Shown piece by piece: positions 28,369 through 38,194 of a stretch of DNA of 64,000 bases. How positions within the stretch are numbered: the first letter of the stretch is position 1; each line of letters starts with the position of its first letter. The notes below the pieces were generated by a model, which saw only the letters and a list, made by a program, of their open reading frames with translations, did not search any database and had not been told where the DNA came from. The stretch spans positions 62,001 through 126,000 of the forward strand of contig CBDBMQ010000033.1 in assembly GCA_965207565.1 (NCBI GenBank), written 5' to 3'. Both the position numbers and the translations under genes were made by a program. The stretch comes from Bin80 sp965207565. GTDB taxonomy: Bacteria > Bacteroidota > Rhodothermia > Rhodothermales > Bin80.

Positions 28369-31116
28369 TTGCGTCATCCTTTCATAGAGAAGAAAAAGAT
28401 ATTCAACCCGCTTTCGTTCTGAATCAAACCCCTGGCGGCGATATAGTTTGTCCACGGCGCGGTCAAGTTTCTGGTGTGCACGACGCAGATTAGGAGGCAT
28501 TAGATCGGGATCATACAAATCTGCCAGCGTTGCCTCTGGACAAGCTGCACGAGCATCCAGTACGGCTTGTGTCAGAGGTTTAAGTGAAGCCAAATTTACA
28601 TCTGCGGGAGGCAAAGGGAAGGTGTTGTAGACTACTCCGACAGAGTAGCGGTAACGACTCTCCAGTCGCCCCGCTACAGTTCGCATCCATGCCATGTGCA
28701 TGGCTGAAGTTAGCAAAGCAAAATCAATGAGCGTTGCGCCAATCAACACTTTCAGGCTGTTACTCGGAACCACTGGAGGTTCCATCCATCCGATCGGGAT
28801 GTAGTCCCTGCGCTCTGAACTGGTTTCGGGAATTACCAGAAACGGAGACTCCGGGATGGTATTCACATGATAAAGCGTAGGAGTTTGAGCAAGCTTTTGA
28901 GTAGGCGGGCTCTTGCTGGCCTCCCGGTAAGCACGGACGGCAGCTATTCGCTTCCTGACATGAGGTAGCTGTGCCAGCATATTCGGCGGCGCATTATGCA
29001 GGGCCAGGATCCAGCGCTTTTTCCCCTGCAAAAACTCACGCGCTCCCATATACGGCCGTATGAATGGAGATGCCTCGGGCTCAGTCTCCAAGAATTCATT
29101 CCGCTCCGCTTCATTGAAGATGTAGTGTCCTCTGTCAATCGGCTTTGATCCAATGATCATCCTCCCCAGCCCATTGATTGGGTAGCTTTCTTCACGCACA
29201 GTGATACGTGGATTTGCTAGACCGCTGGCATCAAACAAGTAGGGGGAGAGCATCGAAGGATTGCTTTCGAGCGGCTCACCCTTGATGTTGGGGTAACTGA
29301 GCAGACGCTTCTTCGGCCGCGCCCGTTCGTGAAGGTCAAGACCAATGATGACTACATGTACATGAGCCTTTCCTCGCGCATCCGATCCCCATGCAAAGGT
29401 TTGATGGGCAAAAGAAATGTCCAGTTTACAGTGCTTGAAAAGAATTGGCCAAAACTGCCGTGCCTGTTCCCCCTGCGTGACAGAATTGGTCGCTACAAAC
29501 CCAATTCGCCCCTCCCCTCCGGCACTGATATACCTTCCCGCCTTGATAAACCATGCAGTAACATAGTCAAGCGTACCCCCGCTCTTCCCCAATGCCGCAG
29601 TTCTGCGCACCTGCGCCCGCTGATCTTTGCTCTGATATTTGGCGCCTACAAAGGGAGGGTTTCCAAACACAAAAGAACAGTCATCTGGAGAAAGCACCGT
29701 GGACCAGTCTATTTCCAGCGCATCCCCGTGAACAATATGTGGCGAGGCCTCGAGTGGAATCCGCGTGAAGGTCTCACCGAATTCAAGGCTGAGATGATTA
29801 TTCATGATGTGATCCATCATCCACAATGCAGTCTCAGCAATACGAACAGGAAATTCACTGATCTCAATCCCGTAGAACTGGTCGACATCAACTAGGGAGA
29901 GCGCGGATATATCAACCTCAATCTGTCTTTTAGCTCTGGACTTGGAATGGATTTCCTTCAAGACTTCGATCTCAAGTAGGCGCAACTCCCGGTACGCGAT
30001 AATGAGAAAGTTGCCACAACCGCAAGCCGGATCAAAGAAGCGCATCCGCCCCAATTTCTTCTGAAACCGTCTCAAGTCCGTAATCTTGCGGGTATCCTTT
30101 CGGGATTGCAAGCGATGAAACTCACCGCGCAGATCATCCAGAAAAAGCGGTTCAATTATTTTTAGGATATTCTTTTCGGTCGTGTAGTGAGTTCCTTGTG
30201 GACGACGCTCCTGTGGATCCATTACCGATTGAAATAGCGCACCAAAGATAGCGGGAGAAATATCCGACCAGTCGAACATGCAAGCATCAATTAAGGCTTG
30301 GCGCATATCCGAGTCAAACGAAGGGGTTCGAAGAGAGCCCTTAAACAATTCACCGTTGACATAAGGGAATTGCTGAAGATCCTCATCCAATGTACTCGAT
30401 CGTAGGTCTTCTGGTGTGTCAAGAACTTCAAATAATTGTACCAGCAAAGGACCGAGGTCAAGACCATCTTCTCTTGTTCGATCCTCTATGAAGTCAAAGA
30501 AGATGTCACGAGGTTCGAAAATTCCGGTATCATCCGCAAACAAGCAAAAGACAATCCGCACAAGGAGACGCTCCAAATCATGTCCACGATAATTGGCTTC
30601 ATCAAGCCGATCATGCAGACGTCCAACCAACTCAGAAGCCCGGATGTTGACAGGGTCCTGATCCCGGAAAACCCGCCGCTGTATCCCACGAATAAAACCG
30701 AATGCTTCAACATTCAAATGCAACTCCGTAAGGGGGAAGGAAACCTCCTCCTTTTCATCCAGATCATAAAGGTGAAAGGTTTGAAAGTCGCTCACCAGGA
30801 TGTATTGGGGGCGCTTATCTTCTGGAAGAGCATCAAAGTATTCACCTGCCTGTTCGTAGGCTTTCTTGAGATCACGGCCCGCACTTTTTTGCTCAACGAT
30901 CAGGACACCAGGCCAAAACAGATCCATGAATCCGGACCGGTTATCCAGCATTTTTACATGTTCCTCGTAGCGTGCGACCGTACGTCGCCGCACACCGAAG
31001 ATCTCAAAGAAGTCGTTATAGAAACTCTGAGTTTCCCTCTTCTCGTCGACCGCCTCGCTATGCTTTTTAGAGAATTTGCTCGCTCGGGTTCGGATCTCAT
31101 TCCATGAAAGATGCAT
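28351..31116 (-). CDS. MmeI-like type IIL/IIG restriction-modification enzyme
   Basis: 921 residues, almost exactly the length of MmeI (919). The N-terminal PD-(D/E)XK nuclease region shows SGFMDLFWPGVLIVEQKSAG (Asp, then Glu-x-Lys) around residues 62-82. A helical spacer follows with the conserved HYTTEKNILKIIEPLFLDDL. The gamma-type methyltransferase has motif I FDPACGCGNFLI near residue 361 and motif IV FGNPPFVG near residue 482. The C-terminal part is the target recognition domain and a helical tail. One polypeptide should both cut and methylate adenine at a site set by the recognition domain; the site cannot be deduced here. It stands alone, as these enzymes do. Confidence 0.9.
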   Translation of the reverse strand: MHLSWNEIRTRASKFSKKHSEAVDEKRETQSFYNDFFEIFGVRRRTVARYEEHVKMLDNRSGFMDLFWPGVLIVEQKSAGRDLKKAYEQAGEYFDALPEDKRPQYILVSDFQTFHLYDLDEKEEVSFPLTELHLNVEAFGFIRGIQRRVFRDQDPVNIRASELVGRLHDRLDEANYRGHDLERLLVRIVFCLFADDTGIFEPRDIFFDFIEDRTREDGLDLGPLLVQLFEVLDTPEDLRSSTLDEDLQQFPYVNGELFKGSLRTPSFDSDMRQALIDACMFDWSDISPAIFGALFQSVMDPQERRPQGTHYTTEKNILKIIEPLFLDDLRGEFHRLQSRKDTRKITDLRRFQKKLGRMRFFDPACGCGNFLIIAYRELRLLEIEVLKEIHSKSRAKRQIEVDISALSLVDVDQFYGIEISEFPVRIAETALWMMDHIMNNHLSLEFGETFTRIPLEASPHIVHGDALEIDWSTVLSPDDCSFVFGNPPFVGAKYQSKDQRAQVRRTAALGKSGGTLDYVTAWFIKAGRYISAGGEGRIGFVATNSVTQGEQARQFWPILFKHCKLDISFAHQTFAWGSDARGKAHVHVVIIGLDLHERARPKKRLLSYPNIKGEPLESNPSMLSPYLFDASGLANPRITVREESYPINGLGRMIIGSKPIDRGHYIFNEAERNEFLETEPEASPFIRPYMGAREFLQGKKRWILALHNAPPNMLAQLPHVRKRIAAVRAYREASKSPPTQKLAQTPTLYHVNTIPESPFLVIPETSSERRDYIPIGWMEPPVVPSNSLKVLIGATLIDFALLTSAMHMAWMRTVAGRLESRYRYSVGVVYNTFPLPPADVNLASLKPLTQAVLDARAACPEATLADLYDPDLMPPNLRRAHQKLDRAVDKLYRRQGFDSERKRVEYLFLLYERMTQPLLEQ

Positions 31117-31317
31117 CAGGTTATGGCTCTTCGCTATGGGTTACTGGCACCGTTCACGTTCAGCATACATGTTGTTTGGAGGATGTCCGTAGAATTGCCA
31201 ATTCCGAGGTAGCATTGCAGACTCATGTTGGTGAGGACTCCAAGTTAATGCAATTAAGCGATTTGTACAGAACATCGGCGTATAGAGGCAGGACTGTGGG
31301 AGCCATATTTAATAAAG
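31117..31317. other. intergenic region, no gene recognised
   Basis: Left half of the gap between the divergent MmeI-like and receptor genes. It is expected to hold the MmeI-like promoter, but no consensus was seen. The right half holds two repeated elements described separately. Confidence 0.4.
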
Positions 31318-31385
31318 TCACGGGATGTCCACATATTGGGCAACTTGCCCCAGTAAGCGGTAAAAGACTCAGGCATTGTTCCATT
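31318..31385 (+). repeat. partial copy of the purL upstream region
   Basis: CATATTGGGCAACTT at 31332-31346 is identical to 42207-42221. CAGTA follows at the same offset (19), GGTAAAA at offset 27 against 28, and AGGCA at 39 against 43. Flanking bases also agree in part (ACGG...CC before it). So about 60 bp upstream of the purL start codon recurs here. Confidence 0.65.
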
Positions 31386-31390
31386 TTCGG

Positions 31391-31490
31391 GACTCTCGCA
31401 AAACTGCCTCAACGATCCGAAATATGACCCGATCCATGCTTCTGCGGGCAATTATGGCCTCAATTCAGGGCTTTTGCAGGAGACTCCGAT
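31391..31490 (+). promoter_or_regulatory. conserved upstream element of receptor/DUF4249 cassette 1
   Basis: CTCGCAAAACT at 31395-31405 and GGGCTTTTGCAGGAG at 31468-31482. The same pair occurs on the minus strand before cassette 2 (CTTGCAAAACT from 40802, GAGGGTTTTGCAAGAG around 40725), with the same 77-nt distance from CT(C/T)GCAAAACT to TTTTGCA. Blocks between them also align (ATCC, TAT-G, CCCG, GCAAT, CCTC). It ends about 35 bp before the start codon; likely a shared promoter or regulatory region. Confidence 0.65.
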
Positions 31491-32082
31491 AACACAATGT
31501 GTAATGTGGTACATTTCTATTCAATGCGCAGCTTATCTCTGATTTTTTTACTCAGTGGATTTTGTCCAACAGTGTATATATATGCCCAGAGTCTTACCGT
31601 AAGCGGCTATGTAGAAGACCATCTCAGTGGCGAGCGTATCCCTGATGTAGAGATATACTTTCCTGATCTGGAACGTGGAACGATAACGAACCAGTATGGC
31701 TTTTACAGTTTTGTCTCCTCCGCCACACAAGTAAAGCTGTTTGTGTCACATATCGCCTACGAGCCACAGGAATTTAATCTTAGGTTGTTGCGGGATACCA
31801 CATTGAATATTGCTCTTATACCTCGCGAGATCAGTCTTGAGGAACTGGAAGTCGTTGCGTCTCCCAATCGAGTGGTGGAGAACATACAGATGAGCCAGCA
31901 TAACATTGAGATTGCTCAAATAGAGACGCTGCCAGTGCTTTTGGGAGAGCCAGATGTTCAAAAAGCACTGCAGTTGCTTCCTGGGGTACAGGCAGGGCAG
32001 GAAGGAAGCAGCGGACTCTATGTTCGAGGTGGGAGGGCGGATCAAAATCTCATATTGCTGGATGGGCTTCCTTTATATAATC

Positions 32083-32086
32083 CTAG
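32083..32086 (+). repeat. target site duplication CTAG, left copy
   Basis: CTAG directly before the left IS end; repeated at 34203-34206. One copy restores the codons for Asn-Pro-Ser-His. Confidence 0.9.
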
Positions 32087-34202
32087 CCTGAATTCCCAAA
32101 CCGGAGTAGATCGTGACACTGCGAGTTCCCGAAGTTATCATATTCGGGGTTTTTTTCACTATTTCTTGACTTATCGTCATTTATTATGTGATTGTAATTT
32201 ATATAATCACTTTTACTCTACGTACTTCCCTCTGGCCCCTCTCTTCCTCTAAACAGTGATTTGTTTGGGAATTCCGTCCATCTACCCTGTTCTAACCCCC
32301 ATTCTGTCCCGTATTTCCGTTCCATTTGCATTTGGTGAAAAATGTTTGTAGTTTAGTGATCATAATCATCATTAAGATGTTATAATATGACTGACCTCGC
32401 CAACCACTTCCTCAAACCCAAAAACAAAACACACAAACGCTACGAAGTCCTGCGCGCCGCCTTCGTTGAACGACTGCCCCTGAGAACCATCGCCGAACGC
32501 TTCGGATATTCCTACGGGACAGTCCGTAATCTCTGCTCCGAGTTCCAGAAACAGCCCGATCTGGACTTCTTTCTGCCTCACCTACGCCGGGTAGCGCCAC
32601 CTCGTACCGAGACGCCGCCTTCCCAGGATATACGCCTTCAGCGCAACCAACGTATCCGAGAACTACGCAAAGAGAGGAATCTCTCGGTCCGGGAGATCTG
32701 TGCGATTCTCCACCGGGAAGGCCTGGGGGCCAGTATGTCCACCGTTGGGCGCGTCTTGCGCGAGGTGGGCTTTACAAAACTGCGTCGGCGTACCGCGATT
32801 GCGCAATTGGATTCGGTGAACATCCACCGTGCGGCCACGGCGGATGTTCGGAATCTGAACCTGAAGCCTCATCGCTTTCGGACGGACTTCGGAGGACTCT
32901 TTCTCTTTATGCACGATCTGGCCCGCATGGATCTGGACGGGTTACTCCAGAGTTGTGCCATGCCCGGCAGTATCATGATTCCCGCTGGCTGTGCGGTACG
33001 GGCGCTGTTGGCCCTCAAGCTTTGGGGAGTGCGGCGGACCTCGCGAGGGATGGTGGATATTCTGGATCCCGGACTCGCCCTGTTTGCCGGCCTGAATGCC
33101 ATGCCCAAGCGCAGCACGCTCACCGAGTACTCCTGTCGAGTCGATCCCGCGCAGATCCGCCGTCTCATCAACGCCTGGCACCCGGCCGTGCGGGCACTCG
33201 ACGAGTCGTTGGGGGGCAATGGGACCTCCTTTGACCTGGACTTCCATACCATCCCCTACCATGGAGAGGATGCCCTGATTGAAAAACATTTCGTCTCCAA
33301 GCGCAGTCGCAGTCAGAAAGGAATCCTCTCGCTTGTAGTCCGCGATGCCGATGCACGGTGCTTCGTCTATGCCGATGCACAGATTCGCAAAACAAATCGG
33401 CACGATTCGCTCCCGCAGTTTCTCCAATTCTGGCGCGAACAGACCGGTGCCTATCCCCGGGAAGTGGTCTTTGACAGTACCTTTACCACCTACGCGCACT
33501 TGCAAAAGCTGACCGACCTCGGGATTGACTTCCTGACTCTCAGAAGACGGTCCAGCAACATGGTTAAGGCTCTGAATGAGGTGCCGTCAGACCAGTGGCA
33601 GCGCATCCGGCTCACCAATGTCGGACGTACGTTCCGTACCCCCCGCATCTTGGAAAAAAAAGTCCGCGTCCGAGGCTACAAATCTGAATTACGACAGATC
33701 GCCATCCTGGACCTCGGACATGACAAGCCAACGCTGCTGATCACCAATCAGATGGACGAACATGCCGGCCAATTGATTGACCGATACGCCCGGCGCATGA
33801 TCATCGAAAACACCCTGGCCGATGCCATTGACTTCTTCCACATGGATGCGCTCAGCTCTGCAGTCCCCCTCAAAATTGAAATGGATCTCCAGCTCACACT
33901 CATGGCCAGTACACTCTACCGAGTCCTGGCCCAACGGGTCGGGCGGGGAATGGAAACCGCCAAACCCCGCACACTCTTCGAAAAACTCGTGCGAAATCAA
34001 GCCACCATCCAGATCCGATCCAAGGATATCCAGGTCTCCCTCTCCCGACGCGCCAACAACCCCTACCTCCTGGCTGCAGGGTACGGAAATGCAGAAGTCC
34101 AGATCCCTTGGCTGGACAATCGGAAACTGCGCATCATCATCCCCTGAAATATCCCCCCATTGTCATATCTTAATTCCTCCATATGCCGGTTGGGAATTCA
34201 GG
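32087..34202 (+). mobile_element. insertion sequence, IS4-superfamily-like, 2116 bp
   Basis: Ends are inverted repeats: CCTGAATTCCCAAACCGG on the left and, read inward, CCTGAATTCCCAACCGG on the right (13 identical bases, one extra A, then CCGG). It is flanked by 4-bp CTAG duplications and carries one transposase gene. CC-starting ends with a 4-bp duplication fit IS1380-like elements, but the transposase is longer than usual for that family, so the assignment stays open. The intact ends and duplication point to a recent insertion. Confidence 0.92.
32387..34147 (+). CDS. IS transposase with N-terminal HTH and DDE domain
   Basis: 586 residues. Two helix-turn-helix segments at the N-terminus: RLPLRTIAERFGYSYGTVRNL (about residues 28-48) and NLSVREICAILHREGLGASMSTVGRVL (about 98-124). 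The catalytic core has DLDFHTIPYHGED (first Asp), REVVFDSTFTTYAHL (second Asp) and YARRMIIENTLADAIDF, where Y-x2-R-x3-E is the IS4-type signature with the catalytic Glu. All three acidic residues are present, so it is probably active. The long N-terminal DNA-binding part is unusual among IS4-like transposases. Confidence 0.88.
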   Translation: MTDLANHFLKPKNKTHKRYEVLRAAFVERLPLRTIAERFGYSYGTVRNLCSEFQKQPDLDFFLPHLRRVAPPRTETPPSQDIRLQRNQRIRELRKERNLSVREICAILHREGLGASMSTVGRVLREVGFTKLRRRTAIAQLDSVNIHRAATADVRNLNLKPHRFRTDFGGLFLFMHDLARMDLDGLLQSCAMPGSIMIPAGCAVRALLALKLWGVRRTSRGMVDILDPGLALFAGLNAMPKRSTLTEYSCRVDPAQIRRLINAWHPAVRALDESLGGNGTSFDLDFHTIPYHGEDALIEKHFVSKRSRSQKGILSLVVRDADARCFVYADAQIRKTNRHDSLPQFLQFWREQTGAYPREVVFDSTFTTYAHLQKLTDLGIDFLTLRRRSSNMVKALNEVPSDQWQRIRLTNVGRTFRTPRILEKKVRVRGYKSELRQIAILDLGHDKPTLLITNQMDEHAGQLIDRYARRMIIENTLADAIDFFHMDALSSAVPLKIEMDLQLTLMASTLYRVLAQRVGRGMETAKPRTLFEKLVRNQATIQIRSKDIQVSLSRRANNPYLLAAGYGNAEVQIPWLDNRKLRIIIP

Positions 34203-34206
34203 CTAG
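34203..34206 (+). repeat. target site duplication CTAG, right copy
   Basis: CTAG directly after the right IS end; partner of 32083-32086. Confidence 0.9.
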
Positions 34207-36007
34207 CCATCTGTTCGGGTTTTTCAGTGTGTTTCCTGCACAGGCCATGAAGAGTGTAAAACTCCTCAAAGGAGGATTTCCTGCACGATACGGAGGACGC
34301 CTTTCCTCGGTTGTGGATTATACAATGAGGGAAGGCAATTTGAAACAATATAAAGGAGAGGCAGCGGTAGGCATTGTATCGTCTCGGGTATTGATTGAAG
34401 GACCGATCAAGAAGGAGAAGGCATCTTTTCTGCTTTCTGGACGCCGAACATTTATTGATCTGCTCCTAAGGCCATTCGACAATCGTCTTGCACAGCAGAG
34501 CACGGGTTACTTCTATGATCTTCACTTCAAGGCAAATTATATTGCCTCCAGACGGGATCGTTTCTATCTGAGTGTCTATGCTGGACGAGATCTACTTGGG
34601 TACCGATATGATTCTGGAAGGGACCAAGGGAATGCTGACAAATTTATCCCCGACAATCACAAGACGGATACAGGCTGGGGGAATCGTTTATTGGCATTAA
34701 GATGGAATCGAATGATTGGTGATCGGACATTCGTAAATATTCTTGCAGGTGTGACCTCGTATCATTATGCCTTAGAAGAACAAAGAATTAGATCACAGCC
34801 CGGGACGAACGAATCAATCAGGGTATCCGAAGATAGATGGGATTCGGGAATTGTTGATCGCATCATTAAAGTAGATGCAGAATACAATGCTGGTTCCCGA
34901 CATTACCTGCGCTTTGGATTGGAGGGAATTTGGCACCGGGTTCAACCGGGCCGGACTCAACGTCGAACCGAAGCAGAAGACGGGGAAAGGGAAACCGTAG
35001 AGCAGCAGTTTCCTACAGATCATCTAGAGTCCAGAACGATTGCCGCCTACGTTGAAGACGAAATCTATCTGAGCCGTCGATTTCGGGTAAACATCGGCCT
35101 TCGAACCTCAGGTTATTTGGTGGAGGGGGGACCATATTGGTCGATTGAACCCCGAGTGAGTGCCAACCTGCGACTTTCTGAACGCCTTTCTGCGAAGGTC
35201 TCTGCGGTCACAATGCAACAGTATATTCATCTGTTAACACAAGGAGGGGCTCGGCTTCCGAATGATTTATGGGTCCCGAGTACGGAGTTAATCAACCCGC
35301 AAATCGGCCAACAGGTGGCGATGGGATTGGCTTGGAGTGCGCCGAGTGGCAGATACGAGCTATCTCTGGAAACGTACTGGCGCCGTATGCAAAAACTTCT
35401 TGAGTACGAGGCGGAGGCAAATATTCGGGCCTCTGCTGTTCTGAATTGGGCCGACTTAGTTGAAGAGGGGAAAGGTCAAGCAGTCGGACTGGAAATATTT
35501 GCCCAGAAGAAGACGGGAAGATGGACAGGCTGGTTAGGCTATACGTTGGGTAAAGCCACTCGGAAGTTCAAAAATCTGAATGATGGGAATTCCTTCCTGG
35601 ATGGGTTTGATCGTCGACATGATGTTTCGATTGTAACCCGATATCGTATCACAAACCAACTCGAATTTTCGGCAACCTGGGTGTACGGCAGTGGTTACCC
35701 AGTGTGGCTTCCGGTTGGTCAATATTCTATTGGTCCGGTTATAGTAGTAGATTTCGGTTCACTGAATAGTTCACGAGCCCCAGATTATCATCGGTTGGAT
35801 GTGGGGTTTCATTTCAAAAAGACTCTGTCATGGGCAACACGAACATGGGCACTGGGAATGTATAACACGTACGGACGAAAGAATCCGTTTTACGTTTACT
35901 TCCGCAGCAACCTTGATGAATACTTTAATAGGCGTCCCCCACAAGTGACGAAAGTATCCTTGTTTCAATGGGTTCCATCTTTGTCTTATCAGCTGGAGTT
36001 CTGAATC

Positions 36008-37027
36008 ATGCCTTTGCGAAGCAGCCTGATATTTCTCGTGGTGCTTTCTGCCTGTGAGACGCCTATAGATATTACTATACCAGGGGGCTATACCCCCATC
36101 TTGGTTGTAGACGGCGATTTTAATCCAGACAGCATTTGGTCTGTCGAGATCAGCAAAAGTCTTCCAATTGGTAGCTCAGTAACTCCCTCGGAATTATTTA
36201 TTCAAGACGCAACTGTAACGATACAGGGGGAAGCTGGGCAAAGAGAAACATTGGTGCATACAGGAAACGGCGTTTTTCGATCGCGATTAGGTACGCGTCC
36301 TGAGGTAGGTGAGATGTATAGGTTGGATGTAGCATTATCTGGCTTTGAAAGCGTTTATGCCACTTCTCGTGCTCCCAGACTTAAATCTGTTTTTTTAGAT
36401 ATCCAAGCCGTGAACACCGAATCTCTTGATAAGCCCTTATACCGTTTGCGTTTTAGCGTGACGGATCTTCCAGGCAAGTCCTACTATCAAGTGGGCATAG
36501 ATCAAGTAGTTCCTTCTTGTCTTAGTGAGGGGGGGTATACGCGCCCATATGACGAACCTGGAGCGGTTCCTGACTATCAAGGGTTGAGATTTGAGAGTCC
36601 CGAACCCTCCTTCTATCATGATGCATCAACACTGGATGAACCTCCCAATGCACTCAATGATTGGAGTGGTTCGTTTAGAACCCCTTATTTCTCAGACCGG
36701 CTTTTTGAAGATGATGTGCGCGAGTTTGAGATCTTTATCCAACCACGCATTTTTGAAATCGAACAGGTACTGCGGTTCAGACTGGTGGTGTCAGCTCTAA
36801 GCGAAGAACTGGTGTTACACGACCGAACATTTATTCTACACGATGAATATTTATTTGGGAGTGATCCGATTTTCGGGAATCCGATCAATATTTATTCCAA
36901 TATAGAAGGAGGCTTGGGGATCTTTTCTGGATATACAAATAATACGTATCGTATTGATGCCGACGGAAATGAATGGACAGAAAGTGAAATAGGACTCGGA
37001 GAAGGACCGTTCCCGCCGTGTAATTGA
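36008..37027 (+). CDS. DUF4249 lipoprotein of cassette 1
   Basis: 339 residues. A lipoprotein signal ends FLVVLSACETPI. Features of DUF4249 are LVVDGDFNPDSIWSVEISKS near the N-terminus, a jelly-roll-like body and the C-terminal IYSNIEGGLGIFSGYTNNTY. It starts 3 bp after the receptor stop and is surely in its operon. DUF4249 proteins accompany TonB receptors in Bacteroidota and probably act as surface partners, as SusD does for SusC (inference). It shares IxIxxPxxYxPxLVVDGxFNPDSxWSVxxxxS with the DUF4249 protein of cassette 2. The IS in the receptor may silence it by polarity. Confidence 0.85.
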   Translation: MPLRSSLIFLVVLSACETPIDITIPGGYTPILVVDGDFNPDSIWSVEISKSLPIGSSVTPSELFIQDATVTIQGEAGQRETLVHTGNGVFRSRLGTRPEVGEMYRLDVALSGFESVYATSRAPRLKSVFLDIQAVNTESLDKPLYRLRFSVTDLPGKSYYQVGIDQVVPSCLSEGGYTRPYDEPGAVPDYQGLRFESPEPSFYHDASTLDEPPNALNDWSGSFRTPYFSDRLFEDDVREFEIFIQPRIFEIEQVLRFRLVVSALSEELVLHDRTFILHDEYLFGSDPIFGNPINIYSNIEGGLGIFSGYTNNTYRIDADGNEWTESEIGLGEGPFPPCN

Positions 37028-37059
37028 CGGCGAAAATAATTGGCCATATGACCATTGCA

Positions 37060-37185
37060 CCGACTGGTCGAGGGGGCAACCCGATTGCAGGCTTCCCCGC
37101 ACGCAATGGAAATCTGGGGGTAACTTACGAGTACGGGGCCTTACGTTTCGGGCGGATGTGTGCTTAGCGGGAGATCAGTGGGGAG
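37060..37185 (+). pseudogene. remnant of a thiamine-type TonB receptor (barrel fragment)
   Basis: About 110 bp (GGGGGCAACCCGATTGCAGG, CTTCCCCGCACG, GGAAATCTGGGGGTAAC and onward) match 26566-26680 of the thiamine-type receptor, encoding GNPIAGFPARxGNLGVTYEY. Small indels break the frame. It lies between the convergent ends of the two DUF4249 genes, far from the parent gene. Confidence 0.8.
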
Positions 37186-37240
37186 GTGTCCATGTGCATA
37201 TTCCGATGATGTGGACCACCCGTTCAGTTGGAATAGTGTA

Positions 37241-38188
37241 CTAATCGGGGAGAGGTAGAATCAAACGGGTGTTTGTATAACCTGCGAAGATCCCCAATCC
37301 TCCATCAATGTTTGAGTATACAGAAATTGGCTCAAAAAACGGTCCAGCGTCTTGATTCTCAGCCAATGTTCGGGCATATTCTACATAATCATTACTGTAA
37401 GACGTTAGCAGAAGCAGCACTTTGTTATTTCCTCGACTCTCATTCGTGCTGAAAGCGAGTTCTAACGTACCAGACCATTCATGTTTCCGTCCACTAAAAT
37501 TTCTATCGGTGACGACTAATCTAGTGCAACTTACTCCCGGCCCACCTCGAAATTCTACATCTACTTCAAGTGCACTCTGAAAACCACAATACCAGCCGGG
37601 CCCGAGAGATTCAAATTTGTCCTGGCGTTGGTAAATACTATCCGCTGGGAGTCCGCCTAAAACTTGTTTAGCGATGTATCGGTATATGCCAATCTCATAC
37701 ATATTTCTACTTGGGGCATCCTCAAACTCAATCCATATGTTATATAATCCAACACGATCAACAGGAGTTTCCACAACAGAGCCTTGAAGCTCAATCTTAT
37801 AATTAGTAATGAGTGTTCGTGGTGGGGCAGAGGAACTTGCGTGGAGTCTGGGTTGTCCTGGAATGTCTACATTTAGAGTGTACAGTGTTTTGGGCAGCGG
37901 ATACTTGAAAGAAGCAGATTTGTATAGCCCTTTGCCATCGTAATATAGAGAATCAACAAGGTTTGGGCCGGACATAATCGTTATGAATGCATCCAATTCG
38001 TACAGTTTTGATACGTCTTGTTTGATACCTATGGTTGAACTCCGATGCAAAGCCACTGACCAGACACTGTCAGGATTAAAATGACTGGTTACCACGACTT
38101 CGGTCTGGTAATCTGGAGGAGCAATTTCGATTATAGTCTCACAACTCAGAAGTGTCAAGAGTAGGAGAACGCTCAACAAATACCTCAT
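37241..38188 (-). CDS. DUF4249 lipoprotein of cassette 2
   Basis: 315 residues. Lipoprotein signal LLLLTLLSCETIIEI with lipobox LLSC. The body matches the cassette 1 protein: TEVVVTSHFNPDSVWSVALHRS, a central Ig-like part (YTLNVDIPGQPRLHASSSAP) and the C-terminal ISVYSNIDGGLGIFAGYTNTR. It starts 6 bp after the stop of its receptor, so the two are cotranscribed. Probable outer-membrane, surface-exposed partner of that receptor. It converges on cassette 1. Confidence 0.85.
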   Translation of the reverse strand: MRYLLSVLLLLTLLSCETIIEIAPPDYQTEVVVTSHFNPDSVWSVALHRSSTIGIKQDVSKLYELDAFITIMSGPNLVDSLYYDGKGLYKSASFKYPLPKTLYTLNVDIPGQPRLHASSSAPPRTLITNYKIELQGSVVETPVDRVGLYNIWIEFEDAPSRNMYEIGIYRYIAKQVLGGLPADSIYQRQDKFESLGPGWYCGFQSALEVDVEFRGGPGVSCTRLVVTDRNFSGRKHEWSGTLELAFSTNESRGNNKVLLLLTSYSNDYVEYARTLAENQDAGPFFEPISVYSNIDGGLGIFAGYTNTRLILPLPD

Positions 38189-38194
38189 AATCGT

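Larger units (their letters stand above)
31524..36004 (+). pseudogene. TonB-dependent receptor of cassette 1, split by an IS
   Basis: The 5' part (31524-32086) encodes a signal peptide, a carboxypeptidase-regulatory-like domain (VSGYVEDHLSGERIPDVEIYF) and the start of the plug (GLYVRGGRADQNLILLDGLPLYNP). The 3' part (34207-36004) continues with HLFGFFSVFPAQAMKSVKLLKGGFPARYGGRLSS and the barrel to the end (LSYQLEF). Removing 32087-34202 and one CTAG joins the frame exactly and gives 786 residues, close to the paralogue of cassette 2. The start is set at 31524, where the signal peptide begins. As it stands the protein stops inside the IS after about 243 residues, so it is inactive. The ligand is unknown. 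Confidence 0.92.

Noticed and set aside
31254..31451. Short minus-strand frame between the MmeI-like and receptor genes
   Set aside because: Its sequence coincides with the repeated upstream elements and has no protein similarity.
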